Source: JAABVY01 sp964627935 (lineage in GTDB: Bacteria > Zixibacteria > MSB-5A5 > JAABVY01). From it: a stretch of 64,000 nucleotides of DNA. Positions 28,952 through 38,240 of this stretch are shown in pieces; the first letter of the stretch is position 1; each line of letters starts with the position of its first letter. The position numbers were made by a program, and so were the translations under genes. The notes below the pieces were generated by a model. The model had not been told where the DNA came from. It did no database searches and saw nothing but the letters and a program-made list of their open reading frames with translations. Location of the stretch: assembly GCA_964627935.1 (NCBI GenBank), contig CAZVLB010000007.1, positions 1 through 64,000 of the forward strand, written 5' to 3'.

Positions 28952-29734
28952 CTATTTCAAAAGCAGCATCTTAATGTATTCGACGCCACCCGGGTGCTCA
29001 AACATGCAGAAGTAGATTCCCGTTGTAACGACCTCACCATTTTCATTCCTCCCATCCCATTCAATAGACACCTCTCCACTCAATTGCTCTTTATCAACCA
29101 ATGTATTAACTGTCTGGCCCAATAAATTAACAACCTTAACAGTAACCGGAGAGGTGCGACTTAGAGTGAAGCTTATTGTCGTACTGAGATTAAATGGATT
29201 AGGGGAATTTTGCAGGAGATTCCATTGCAAAGGCAGAACATCGTTTTCATTGTCCGATATGCCGGTTGTTATGCGCTGAATAACTAAAATCGCGTATGCA
29301 CCGTTACAGAAATTCACCTCATCCGAATCCCCTGACGTATATGACAGAATTTCGACTTCATTTGTCAGATGCCGCCACAATCTTACTTGAATAACCTGAT
29401 TACAATGGTATCCATCAACTTCAGGCGTTTGTTGATCATCAGCCCAGGCGACAATTGGAACCAACTGCCGCCCATCGTAGACTACAGCACCAACACAAAT
29501 ATCTCCGGCAAAAATTCCGATCTCATCACATGGAGCGAGTTCGCAATCATCCACAGAGAAGTCAAGTATAATGGCATAGTTGTCACCAGTTAAATCTTCA
29601 AACAGGAAATATGAGGTACTGCCATCGCAATCCTGCGCATAAATGTCATTTGCTATCGGCAGGAAAAATACAAGACTGCCTGCAAATAATAATATTCTGA
29701 ATAGCTGCTTTTTTATTCTTAATATCCTTAACAT
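28952..29734 (-). CDS. Secreted single-module 'DEIG' protein with FlgD-like sorting domain
   Basis: This 260-residue protein starts at ATG 29732-29734, only 9 bases after the stop of the upstream gene, and has no strong ribosome site, so translational coupling is likely. Residues 1-34 form a signal peptide (ILLFAGSLVFFLPIANDIYA). Residues 35-~150 are one 'DEIG' unit (FLFEDLTGDNYAIILDF, CDEIGIFAGDICVGAVVYDG, AWADDQQTPEVDGYHCNQ). Residues about 172-260 are the FlgD-like sorting domain (NSPNPFNLSTTISFTLS, KMLLLK). It is the minimal form of the architecture used by its two larger neighbours. Confidence 0.88.
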   Translation of the reverse strand: MLRILRIKKQLFRILLFAGSLVFFLPIANDIYAQDCDGSTSYFLFEDLTGDNYAIILDFSVDDCELAPCDEIGIFAGDICVGAVVYDGRQLVPIVAWADDQQTPEVDGYHCNQVIQVRLWRHLTNEVEILSYTSGDSDEVNFCNGAYAILVIQRITTGISDNENDVLPLQWNLLQNSPNPFNLSTTISFTLSRTSPVTVKVVNLLGQTVNTLVDKEQLSGEVSIEWDGRNENGEVVTTGIYFCMFEHPGGVEYIKMLLLK

Positions 29735-29743
29735 GATAAAAGA

Positions 29744-32700
29744 CTACTTTAATAGAATCATCTTTAGACTCATTTTTTCAAATTCAGATTCCAGCCGATA
29801 GAAGTAAACTCCCGAGGCGACAGGCTCACCATTTGCATTGGTGCCATCCCATGTCACCGTGTGCGGCCCGGCAGAAATATAACCATTGATGAGAGTAGCT
29901 ACTTCCTGACCAAGCGAATTGTATACAACAAGAGAATATTCTCCAGCTTTGGATATACTAAAATTAATCGTAGTTGTCGGGTTGAATGGGTTAGGGTAAT
30001 TCTGTGATAGCTCGAATTTGTAAGGAACTATCCCAGCCTTTGTAAGATTTATATCCAGCACTGAATAGGCAGATTCCCCAAAGTCGTCCAATCCAATAAT
30101 ACCGGAATTGTCGATAATGTCTTCAGAGTTTGAAGATGCCCTCCAGATCTTCAGTATCATCTCATCTCCCTTTACAAAGCCATCTATTTCCTCAGTTTCC
30201 GGATTATCTTTCCAGATTGCGACCGGAATATCAGAATCCGAGAAGACACACGAGCCCACCAGAAGACCGGACTTGGTGAAAAATCCTATCTCATCACTTG
30301 TTGCCAAATCACCGGATATGCGCAATATGGTGGCATGATAATCAGACGTCTGCTGCTCTACTGCAAAATGCCGGGGCTTCTGCGGCTTAAGTACAGGCCC
30401 CTGTTTGGGAAATCCGCCTGTGCAATCGTAGCTAAGAGTAGTGGCCGTGCTTACAAACATCTTGTAGCCCTTGCCGGGTTCCATATCGCCTAATGAGTTG
30501 ATCGGAATGCTCGGAATGTAAAATGTCCCGTCCGATGCCTTACAGATTACCAGATCATTACCAAGACCGGCTAAAGCAACTGTTGCATCAATAGCGATGT
30601 CAGGTGTATAACCAACATACTGCCATTTTTCGCTTTGTTGGAAAACAATAGGAGTATCGCAGGGTACAATGTTTCCGCGAACATAAAGAGTTCGGGGCAC
30701 TCTCATATGCACCTGATAGGCTGATACCGCATCCCAGGGATCCAAATCGTTTATCATGCCGGGGATGCAGAAAAGTCCATTATTCTGCTTTATAATGTCT
30801 ACATCCGGAAGGATATCTGCAAAAACATCCAGGATATCGGAAGATTGGGGATGGACATTTAATGACATAAGGTTCCAGCCTGCCCGCAATCCGACAAACT
30901 GGTCACGAGGACAATTGTCGTCTAAAGCGGCTGCTGATAAAGATCCGCTTGCAAATAAGCCATCACCCTGGACATAACCATTAGCATCGACACATACGTC
31001 CACTCTCTCGCAGGTCCCTAAACGTGCTATGCGATAGGAGATTTCATGCCCAACCGTATAGCCATCTATGTCATCCGTAGAGGGATCATCCTGCCAGGCG
31101 GCAATTGTAAGCGGGAATGTACCTGTATAGCTCCCGGCACCAACACAAATTTCTCCGTCAAAGATTCCAATGGCATCCCCATCCGAAATGGCATCTCCAC
31201 TGAGCGAAACCCCGTTGATTTGAACAAGACAACTATCGCCTGTATTGATCTTGTGAACCAAACAAGTACTGCCGCCGACTACAAAAAGAAGTTTGACTTC
31301 CGGGTCATTGCGGACTCTAACCTGGAGTGTATCATGGTTTTCAGCGAATATCTGATCCGGCAACCGTGTCTCATCCCCCAAATAAAACGCGCCGTGCCAA
31401 ACACCGGAGTTATCGCTTGTTTCCTCATAAAATGGCAAAATATAATTGCTATCAACAACATTGGTATCAGTAACTGGATTTGTAAAGTTCTCTACATCTA
31501 TCACGCAGACATTTCGAGAATAAGGATTCTCGTCTGTTCCAATAATCTCAAAATAAATTGTATCACCTTCGGTAATTGTGTGTGATAGCACTGAAGAATA
31601 GGTACTGTCATTCATCAATGAGATTCGATAAGCATTTTTAAAGACATCTCTTGTTGTTGGAGACACATCGGTCTTAATCGGTGTGCTTATAACCGGTCCA
31701 AGCTGGGTTGAGGGATTTTCTCCGGTATCATCACGATCCCAGATACTATCGTTGATTTCTATTTCCTCCCTGGTATACCACCAATTTTCCGTGGCAAAAG
31801 TGGTGTCGTTGACATCATGAACATGCTTTACAATATTCATGCCTGTATTATGGTTGATGTTACAAAAATATACTGAATCCGGATCACCATAAATACCACC
31901 GCCGCTAATGGCAGGAGCTTCATTGTACTTTATTGTGCTATTGAATATTTTTACTCCGCCGCCGCAGTATATGCCCCCGCCTTGATAATCAGATATGTTA
32001 TTGGTGATCGTACTGTGGTCTATTCTGGTATCAGTTGCTTCACAATATATTCCTGCGCCATAATAGGCTTTAGAACCGGAAACTATAGCACTATCCAGTT
32101 CCACCCCTGAGCTATAGACATAAACACCACCGCCATAACCATGAACCCAATAGCTTCCAACATTGCTCTTTTTTGCTTCATTGTTTAACAGAGTATTTGA
32201 AGCAAAGGTATTTCCTGTGCCCTCATCTATGTATATTCCTCCACCGTGAGAACGACTTCCATTGGGGGTTTTATTATAAGTGAACGCATGTTCAGTCCAG
32301 CACCCAGACAATGTATTACCCATAATAACACTGTTATCAAGGTCCACATATATACCCCCACCATAAGAATATGAGCGATCATTGCCTGTCTGTGTGCCGT
32401 AAGAATAATAATTCCACCAGCGCATACCATATGCGTAGCAGTTCTCAACCGTATTACCGATTAGCTCAATATTGCTGCCTGTGGCGTAGAGTCCGCCACC
32501 GAATGCATACCCGTTGCTCACATTATTGCTATTATTGTCCCCTTGGGCTTTGACATTGCAGTTTGATATTCTGTTATCACTCAAGCGAGTGCCATCACCC
32601 ACGAGCTGTATTCCTCCTCCATAAGATGCCGCCATTGTGACGCAGCTGAATCCGTCAATTTCATTTGCATGGATCAGGCTGCCACTGCCAATGTTTATGG

Positions 32701-33553
32701 CTCGGGGATTTGAGCTTGCAGTAAATGTACAGTGAGCTACATATATTGCTGTATTGGGAGATTCAATTAAAGATGTATTTCCACCGGCATGCCTGAAATC
32801 AACATATTCAATAACCGAGCCGGCGCTGTCATCGATTAAATCCCATGCCAAGTCAAAGGATACATCAGGAGCCACATCGTTAAAAACAATATACCTCCAG
32901 TCTCCAGCGGCTGGATTGGGCCCTGCTGACTCAATTGTGATCCGATTATTTAAGCTGCCCCGCCAATCGATCTGTCCTGAAACGGAAAAATTATATCCAC
33001 CATCTATTAATAAATGAACTCCGGGTCTAATCCCGAACCAACGTTCCTCCGGCACTAAGAAATCCCCGCCAACCAGGTGGTATGGATTATTCTGGGGAAT
33101 CAGGGTGCGATCATAATCCAATGATCCACCGCCCTGGACCTCTCGCTGGATATCAGGAGTGATCGTCTGGAATTCATGGAAGTGTTTAATACTATTGTCT
33201 TTTGCATTGCAAATTGTTGAATCGCCGAACTCATCAAAGGCTACAACGCGCCAGTATTGTATACTGTCCATGACAAGATCGACCCTTGGGCGAAATTGGT
33301 CGCCTGTGAGCCCATCATATCTAACATAATTGCCTTCTTCGAACCCCGTGGTTTTGCTTATTTGCAAAGAATAAGTAACATTTGGAATTTGGCCGTCAGT
33401 TGACCATTTAAATAGAGGCCAGACAGGAACCTGTTCCTTACCATCAGCTGGAGCTTGAATTTCAAACTCATTTGGTTGTCCGGAAATTGCAGTTGCCATT
33501 AGCAAAAGGCATAATTCCAAAATAACAAAAAACCGCATTAACAGTTTTTTCAT
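29744..33553 (-). CDS. Giant secreted FN3/beta-helix/'DEIG' protein with FlgD-like sorting domain
   Basis: This 1269-residue protein has ATG 33551-33553 with CGGGAGGTAAATC upstream. Residues 1-25 are a signal peptide. Residues 27-110 are an FN3-like domain (WPLFKWSTDGQIPNVTYSLQ). Residues about 140-590 are a beta-helix with many GGGIY.. turns. Then come a linker domain, a 'DEIG' unit at about 765-850 (DAIGIFDGEICVGAGSY), a GWNLMSLNVHP segment (about 890-1060, a pattern often found before sorting domains), a second 'DEIG' unit with no Cys in its CVGA position (DEIGFFTKSGLLVGSC, about 1065-1140) and a FlgD-like domain (NYPNPFNPTTTINFSIS, ending KMILLK). It appears to lead a three-gene operon running down to 22669. 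Confidence 0.88.
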   Translation of the reverse strand: MKKLLMRFFVILELCLLLMATAISGQPNEFEIQAPADGKEQVPVWPLFKWSTDGQIPNVTYSLQISKTTGFEEGNYVRYDGLTGDQFRPRVDLVMDSIQYWRVVAFDEFGDSTICNAKDNSIKHFHEFQTITPDIQREVQGGGSLDYDRTLIPQNNPYHLVGGDFLVPEERWFGIRPGVHLLIDGGYNFSVSGQIDWRGSLNNRITIESAGPNPAAGDWRYIVFNDVAPDVSFDLAWDLIDDSAGSVIEYVDFRHAGGNTSLIESPNTAIYVAHCTFTASSNPRAINIGSGSLIHANEIDGFSCVTMAASYGGGIQLVGDGTRLSDNRISNCNVKAQGDNNSNNVSNGYAFGGGLYATGSNIELIGNTVENCYAYGMRWWNYYSYGTQTGNDRSYSYGGGIYVDLDNSVIMGNTLSGCWTEHAFTYNKTPNGSRSHGGGIYIDEGTGNTFASNTLLNNEAKKSNVGSYWVHGYGGGVYVYSSGVELDSAIVSGSKAYYGAGIYCEATDTRIDHSTITNNISDYQGGGIYCGGGVKIFNSTIKYNEAPAISGGGIYGDPDSVYFCNINHNTGMNIVKHVHDVNDTTFATENWWYTREEIEINDSIWDRDDTGENPSTQLGPVISTPIKTDVSPTTRDVFKNAYRISLMNDSTYSSVLSHTITEGDTIYFEIIGTDENPYSRNVCVIDVENFTNPVTDTNVVDSNYILPFYEETSDNSGVWHGAFYLGDETRLPDQIFAENHDTLQVRVRNDPEVKLLFVVGGSTCLVHKINTGDSCLVQINGVSLSGDAISDGDAIGIFDGEICVGAGSYTGTFPLTIAAWQDDPSTDDIDGYTVGHEISYRIARLGTCERVDVCVDANGYVQGDGLFASGSLSAAALDDNCPRDQFVGLRAGWNLMSLNVHPQSSDILDVFADILPDVDIIKQNNGLFCIPGMINDLDPWDAVSAYQVHMRVPRTLYVRGNIVPCDTPIVFQQSEKWQYVGYTPDIAIDATVALAGLGNDLVICKASDGTFYIPSIPINSLGDMEPGKGYKMFVSTATTLSYDCTGGFPKQGPVLKPQKPRHFAVEQQTSDYHATILRISGDLATSDEIGFFTKSGLLVGSCVFSDSDIPVAIWKDNPETEEIDGFVKGDEMILKIWRASSNSEDIIDNSGIIGLDDFGESAYSVLDINLTKAGIVPYKFELSQNYPNPFNPTTTINFSISKAGEYSLVVYNSLGQEVATLINGYISAGPHTVTWDGTNANGEPVASGVYFYRLESEFEKMSLKMILLK

Positions 33554-34508
33554 GATTTACCTCCCGAAAATAATATATCAGCAGTTTATTATTATCAAAT
33601 AAGTCATATATAGCCTTGCACAATGCATGTAACACGTTGCCAATGCAACATTGAAGGCGCTTAGATTTTGACAAAATTCCCTTCTAGTTTACAAATCGAG
33701 GGGTAGAGTTGAATCGCGATATGTAAAAGTTGGTAGGGACTTTCACCTATATCGAGAACAAATACCCTAATTTGTTAGATATTAATTATCAGATAAACAT
33801 CCCGAGCTTAGCTTTGTATCAATTCTAGAAACAAGGTATATAAATAGCATGCCCAATGCATCATATCAATGTGCAAGACCTTTTTCTGGTATCTCTGCCG
33901 AGTCAATTGCCAATAATTTTTTTAGCAGTAAATCAACTTATTAAATCCCTGCCAAATAGAACTCAACCTACCAAATTCACATCTCCAAAAGACTACAAAA
34001 TACTCCACGATTCAAATAGAGTACTTTCCAGTGGTATCAATTTGTTAAACTGAGTATTATCAAATCAAACATGTAAATTAATTTATCCCGTTTGTACTCG
34101 GAAAATATAGGCTTATTAGCTCTTTTGTCAAGAATATTCAATCTTCAGATATCATTTCTTAATAATCTGTTTCTTATGAATTTTCTTTTTTTGGTGAATT
34201 TTGGAAAGAAGAGCGTTGTGGTGGCATTTCCTGATAAGCAGTCTGCAAGCTACCTCGAAAGAGTATCATTTAAATGACGAGGCCACTTTCACTTCGACCC
34301 GGGTAACAGGATAAATGAACTTCATAAGTTATTATTAGCCTATGCCGAGGTTCTGAAATAGTGTACTAAGCCCAGCTTTTTTATTCCATATATGTTGTAA
34401 TCCGCTAATGGGTCAATTCGAATTTTAATCCTGCTTTTTCGATAATCTTGTACCTCTTGAAATCTAATTCGCTCCCAAACCTGAAGGACTGGAACAAAAG
34501 CAAATAGA
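33554..34508. other. AT-rich intergenic region, no convincing gene
   Basis: Almost 1 kb separates the divergent surface-protein operon and the TetR gene. Short frames at 33856-34053 and 34092-34277 lack ribosome sites and recognisable motifs. The only structured element I can support is copy 2 of the dispersed repeat (34292-34379). The minus-strand operon promoter should lie just right of 33553, but I cannot assign boxes with confidence. Confidence 0.6.
34292..34379. repeat. Dispersed repeat, copy 2
   Basis: Matches 22171-22260 in the same orientation, with the nearly identical core CTATGCCG.GGTTCTGAAATA GTGTACTA...CCAGCTTT. It is not within a gene and carries no open frame. It could be the end of a lost mobile element or a dispersed non-autonomous repeat. 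Confidence 0.65.
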
Positions 34509-34532
34509 AAACGTTTAATGTATCAAACGTTT
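34509..34532. promoter_or_regulatory. Candidate TetR operator: two AAACGTTT palindromes
   Basis: AAACGTTT occurs twice (34509-34516 and 34525-34532), 16 bases centre to centre, giving an overall near-symmetric 24-base site just ahead of the TetR coding region. A possible -10 (CATAAT, 34533-34538) abuts it. TetR regulators often bind such sites over their own promoters, so autoregulation of the TetR/radical SAM unit is a reasonable inference. Confidence 0.5.
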
Positions 34533-34558
34533 CATAATATTTAAGGGTTAGTCCAAAT

Positions 34559-35122
34559 AAAAAATCACAAATTATAGCTGCTGCTCAACCTTTGTTCTCT
34601 CAGTTCGGCCTCAAGAAGACTACCACAGATGACATTGCGAAAAGAGCAGAGATATCGAAGGCCACGATCTACAGGCATTATCGAAATAAACAGGAAATCT
34701 TTGATGATGTTGTTGCCTATGAGATGAATCAATTGCAGTCAGTGATTATGGCTGCAGTGGAAGCTGAAACTACCGCAGTCCGCAAGCTGCGGGGCTATCT
34801 GTTAAGCAAGATGGGCAAACTGCAGGATCTGGTTAATCTTCTTCAAATCTCCCGTGAAGCCTGGGGCGATTACAGGCCCTATGGAACCGAAGTACAGGAT
34901 CAAATCCTTGATCGACAAAAGGCTATTGTTGCAGATATTCTTGAATTCGGCAACAGTACCGGCGAATTAGAGGCAAAAGACGTTGGGTTGACGGCACATC
35001 TGATGGTGTTATCACTGCAATCGGTTGAGTACCGATGGATTTTTGACAGTTTGAATATACCGCTTACGGTGTATGTTGACCACATGCTTGATTTAATCAT
35101 AAATGGTATCAAGAAAAGGTAA
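34559..35122 (+). CDS. TetR/AcrR-family transcriptional regulator (start codon unclear)
   Basis: The conserved DNA-binding region reads KKSQIIAAAQPLFSQFGLKK then TTTDDIAKRAEISKATIYRH YRNKQEIF, a canonical TetR helix-turn-helix with its leading helix. The C-terminal half is a helical ligand/dimer domain. The first possible usual start is TTG 34592, which would cut off helix 1 and has no ribosome site. The helix is encoded from about 34559, and the only in-frame stop upstream is TAA 34535, with no ATG, GTG or TTG between. AAGGG at 34543-34547 could serve a non-standard start (for example ATT 34571), or the start has been lost. The coordinate given is the beginning of the conserved region. The radical SAM gene starts 3 bases after this stop. 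Confidence 0.8.
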   Translation, partial: KKSQIIAAAQPLFSQFGLKKTTTDDIAKRAEISKATIYRHYRNKQEIFDDVVAYEMNQLQSVIMAAVEAETTAVRKLRGYLLSKMGKLQDLVNLLQISREAWGDYRPYGTEVQDQILDRQKAIVADILEFGNSTGELEAKDVGLTAHLMVLSLQSVEYRWIFDSLNIPLTVYVDHMLDLIINGIKKR

Positions 35123-35125
35123 ATT

Positions 35126-36691
35126 ATGAAGAAACTCTCAATCGGGATCATCGATCTCGTGGCCAAAGCCCCCACAAAGAATATGTGGGAACGCGTAATG
35201 GGAGCCAATTTCGCGAGTATTATGCCCCAGGTTGTGGCCACCTGGTGCGAGGAATTTGGCCATGAGGTCACACTTGTCACCTATACCGGCCGGGAAAACC
35301 TGATACAAGAATTACCCGATAATGTAGATCTCGTATTCATCTCTTCTTTCACTGAGGCCGCTTTGCTTGCCTATGCTCTAAGCAATTTGTTTCGTTCAAG
35401 AGGCGCGGTTACTGCAATTGGTGGATCCCATGCACGCTGTTATCCTCAGGATGCACAGAAATATTTCGACTATGTACTTGGCTTCACTGATAAGAACTTG
35501 ATCCTTGAGGTCCTCGATGATTGCGCTGAGCACCGGCCGCTGGGCATGAATCTATCGGCGGCAAAACACCCCACCCGGCTTCCAAGTGTACGCGAACGCT
35601 GGAAATTTATTGAGCAAACACTCAGGAAAGCCCCGTTTATTAAAATTGTACCTCTTCTGGGAAGTCTTGGCTGTCCATACACCTGTGATTTCTGTATCGA
35701 TTCATCCGTCCCCTATCAGCCATTGGATTTCGATGCGATGAAAGAGGACCTGAGCTTTCTGCAGGGCAAATTCAAGCGCCCCCGAGTCGCCTGGCATGAC
35801 CCCAACTTCGGTGTCAGATTCGATCGCTGTATGGATGCAATCGAGGAAGCAGTTCCGTCCGGCAAAATCGATTTCATCGCCGAATCCACCCTGTCTATGC
35901 TTTCCGAATCCCGTGTGAAGCGACTGAAGCGTAATGGGTTCAAGGCTCTCCTGCCGGGTGTGGAATCATGGTTCGATTTAGGTAAAAAATCCAGAACCGG
36001 CAAAAAGATGGGATTTGAAAAAGTTGCCATGGTGTCTGAACAGGTAAACATGATTCTAAAATACATTCCATATGTACAGACGAATCATATCATAGGCCTC
36101 GACTGTGATGAAGGCCCTGAGCCATTCGAGCTCACCAAACGCTTCCTCGATCTGACTCCCGGGGCATTTCCGGCTTACTCATTGCTGTCGGCATTCGGTC
36201 AGGCGGCCCCACTCAATCTTCAATTCCAGAAGGATAATCGAGTCCTTCCGTTTCCTTTTCATGTACTCAGTAACACGCAAATGAATATAAAGCCCCGAAA
36301 TTACGAATGGCCGGAATTTTATGATCGTTTGATTGACCTTATAAAGCACTCGTTCTCCCGACGAATGATAATGAAGCGCTTCATGGCAAACGGTGAAACA
36401 ATCCCCAGGATACTAAATATAGTCAGGGCAATTTCGGCTGAAGGCTCCGGGCGTATTAAATATTTCAGCGAAATACGCCGAAGATTGGATCACGACAGAC
36501 CGTTACGGCAATTCTTTGAACAGGAGACAACTGAGATACCCCAATTCCTCGTGCATTCAATACGCAAAGATCTTGGTGAATTCTGGGAATGGTTGCCTGA
36601 TGGGGCCCTGATACATGATCCCAACGCTTATCTTTTGTCGCAGCAACAGACATGTGCCTTATGCGGCGAAAATAGACCTGGCGAGATATAG
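35126..36691 (+). CDS. B12-binding-domain radical SAM enzyme
   Basis: This 521-residue protein has an N-terminal Rossmann-like cobalamin-binding-type domain (residues 1-150, LVFISSFTEAALLAYALSN, AIGGSHARCYPQDAQKYFDY), then a radical SAM core from about 165. Its Fe4S4 ligands are Cys183, Cys187 and Cys190 in GCPYTCDFCIDS, followed by WHDPNFGVRFDR and a GVESW strand (LLPGVESWFDLGKKSRTG). Four Cys/Gly residues near the C-terminus (CALCGENRPG) may bind a metal. Such proteins do methylation, ring or carbon-chain rearrangements on lipids, hopanoids or antibiotics; the substrate cannot be read here. It is co-transcribed with the TetR regulator (3-base gap), which suggests that the substrate or product controls its expression. 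Confidence 0.88.
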   Translation: MKKLSIGIIDLVAKAPTKNMWERVMGANFASIMPQVVATWCEEFGHEVTLVTYTGRENLIQELPDNVDLVFISSFTEAALLAYALSNLFRSRGAVTAIGGSHARCYPQDAQKYFDYVLGFTDKNLILEVLDDCAEHRPLGMNLSAAKHPTRLPSVRERWKFIEQTLRKAPFIKIVPLLGSLGCPYTCDFCIDSSVPYQPLDFDAMKEDLSFLQGKFKRPRVAWHDPNFGVRFDRCMDAIEEAVPSGKIDFIAESTLSMLSESRVKRLKRNGFKALLPGVESWFDLGKKSRTGKKMGFEKVAMVSEQVNMILKYIPYVQTNHIIGLDCDEGPEPFELTKRFLDLTPGAFPAYSLLSAFGQAAPLNLQFQKDNRVLPFPFHVLSNTQMNIKPRNYEWPEFYDRLIDLIKHSFSRRMIMKRFMANGETIPRILNIVRAISAEGSGRIKYFSEIRRRLDHDRPLRQFFEQETTEIPQFLVHSIRKDLGEFWEWLPDGALIHDPNAYLLSQQQTCALCGENRPGEI

Positions 36692-36749
36692 TTCCAAAGA
36701 CTGAAATCAGGTCTTTGCTGCCGGAGATCCGGATAAATATTCAAAAGCT

Positions 36750-36780
36750 AAAAAGAAAAGACCGGCCCAAAGGCCGGTCT
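36750..36780 (-). terminator. Rho-independent terminator of the RRM gene
   Basis: On the minus strand AGACCGGCC and GGCCGGTCT pair perfectly around a 4-base loop and are followed by a T-rich tract (complement of AAAAGAAAAG). It lies 53 bases past the RRM gene stop. The hairpin could also end the radical SAM transcript from the other side. Confidence 0.85.
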
Positions 36781-36832
36781 CCCAATAAAATCAACCAACA
36801 TCAAATTTGATGCGGGATTCATTACTTAGCCA

Positions 36833-37123
36833 TCAATAAGACTTATTATAGCCATTGCCATAGCTGCGGTTTCCGCCCTCTGCCCGTGGCTTAGCTTCAT
36901 TCACATTCAACTCACGACCATTCAATTCCTGACCGTTAAGGCCACTAATGGCAGCAAGTGCTTCGTCTTTTTCAGACATTTCTACAAACGCAAATCCTCT
37001 TGACTTTCCACTAAACTTGTCAGCGATGATTTTAACGGTTGAGACATCACCAAAACCCTGGAAGGCCTGGCGTAATTCATCTTCTGTCGTTTCGAACGAC
37101 AAATTTCCGATGTAGATATTCAC
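36833..37123 (-). CDS. RRM-type RNA-binding protein
   Basis: This 96-residue protein starts at GTG 37121-37123, with TAAGGAGTG placed 8 bases before it. It is a single RNA-recognition motif: RNP2 IYIGNL (3-8), RNP1 KSRGFAFV (40-47), the second helix ALAAISGLNGQELNGR and a short glycine/asparagine/tyrosine tail (GGNRSYGNGYNKSY). Bacterial proteins of this form are small single-strand RNA binders, often cold- or stress-linked. It is monocistronic, with its own terminator and a spacer of more than 500 bases to the next gene. Confidence 0.95.
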   Translation of the reverse strand: MNIYIGNLSFETTEDELRQAFQGFGDVSTVKIIADKFSGKSRGFAFVEMSEKDEALAAISGLNGQELNGRELNVNEAKPRAEGGNRSYGNGYNKSY

Positions 37124-37649
37124 TCTACACTCCTTAAGTACTTATCCGTAAGTAAACTGCATTTCCATGAACTCAGATACCTCAAGATAATGAAACATTG
37201 CGCACAATTGCGCTATCAATTCGAGATTATGCTTTAGCGGAGTTTTGTGGATTAAGACAAGGCTGCGATAAAGGTCGAACTCAAATTAACATCAACGACT
37301 TATTATACACCAGTCATCGACAAAAACCTATAATTATTTACGAAAATCGCTATTTATTATTTCGATGGGTTATCAGCCGAATGCCGAACTGATTATACCA
37401 ATATACTAAATGGATAGGATTATCTATCCCTATTCCGGCAATCCATAACATCTTCCAGGCTTTTGATCACCATCCCTTCGCAAACATGATTGATCCGGAT
37501 TGCAGCAATTTCAATGTAGCTCCTTATCGCAAAAACATAGAACAAATCCCCAATACAGGATGTTATTTACCTTAATTCTAAAACATGGTCACTTTTGGAT
37601 CTGATATGTATTTCCATTAAACTCCGGCAAATCCTGAGGGATCGCTGAA
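37124..37649. other. Intergenic region, no gene found
   Basis: This 526-base divergent spacer separates the RRM gene and the sigma-factor gene. The short frame at 37198-37392 has no ribosome site or motif and is ignored. The two promoters should lie here, but I see no clear consensus boxes. Confidence 0.5.
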
Positions 37650-38219
37650 ATGAATGAAAAGTCCGATATCACACTCCTTCTTCAAAGGATAAATGAAGAT
37701 GGTTCCGAACAGTTGGAGCATTTGATTCCATTGGTCTATCAACAGCTTAAAGCTATCGCCAGCAATCAGATGCAAAAAGAACGGCCTGATCATACGCTTA
37801 ACCCAACAGCACTCGTACATGAAGCATACCTGAAGCTTGTCGATCAGAATAACGTAAGCTGGCAAAACCGTGCCCATTTCTTCGCCATCTCCGCCCAGGC
37901 GATGAGACGTATCCTGATCAACCATGCCCGGAGTAAAATGGCTGCCAAAAGGGGCGGGGACCAGGTTAAAGTAACATTCGATGAACAGGCCCCCCAATCA
38001 GCGGGATTAAACAGCGAGGAACTGCTTAACCTCAATCGGGCCCTCGAAAAACTGGCTGCACTTGATGAAAAGCAGGCCAAAATAGTCGAAATGCGATATT
38101 TCGGCGGACTCACCAATAGCGAAATCGCCGAGGTTCTTAAAATTTCCGAACCCACGGTACAACGCGGATGGAGCATAGCTCGCGCCTGGCTGAACCGGGA
38201 ATTATCAAAAAGCCGCTAA
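37650..38219 (+). CDS. ECF-type RNA polymerase sigma factor
   Basis: This 189-residue protein has sigma region 2 at about residues 10-95 (LVYQQLKAIASNQMQKERPD, PTALVHEAYLKLVD, FFAISAQAMRRILINHAR) and region 4 at about 125-185 (KQAKIVEMRYFGGLTNSEIA EVLKISEPTVQRGWSIARAW). The HTLNPTALVHEAYLKL stretch is typical of the ECF 'sigma-70 X6'/ECF_sigma family found next to Ser/Thr kinases. No anti-sigma gene is present; instead a membrane kinase-TPR gene starts 21 bases downstream and probably controls it by phosphorylation. Confidence 0.93.
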   Translation: MNEKSDITLLLQRINEDGSEQLEHLIPLVYQQLKAIASNQMQKERPDHTLNPTALVHEAYLKLVDQNNVSWQNRAHFFAISAQAMRRILINHARSKMAAKRGGDQVKVTFDEQAPQSAGLNSEELLNLNRALEKLAALDEKQAKIVEMRYFGGLTNSEIAEVLKISEPTVQRGWSIARAWLNRELSKSR

Positions 38220-38240
38220 GCCCGAATTTTAGGCATATTC

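Noticed and set aside
33856..34277. Two short plus-strand frames (65 and 61 residues) in the gap before the TetR gene
   Set aside because: No ribosome site, no recognisable motif, biased to Leu/Phe/Asn in AT-rich DNA.
37198..37392. 64-residue plus-strand frame upstream of the sigma factor
   Set aside because: No ribosome site and no motif; it lies in the divergent promoter region.
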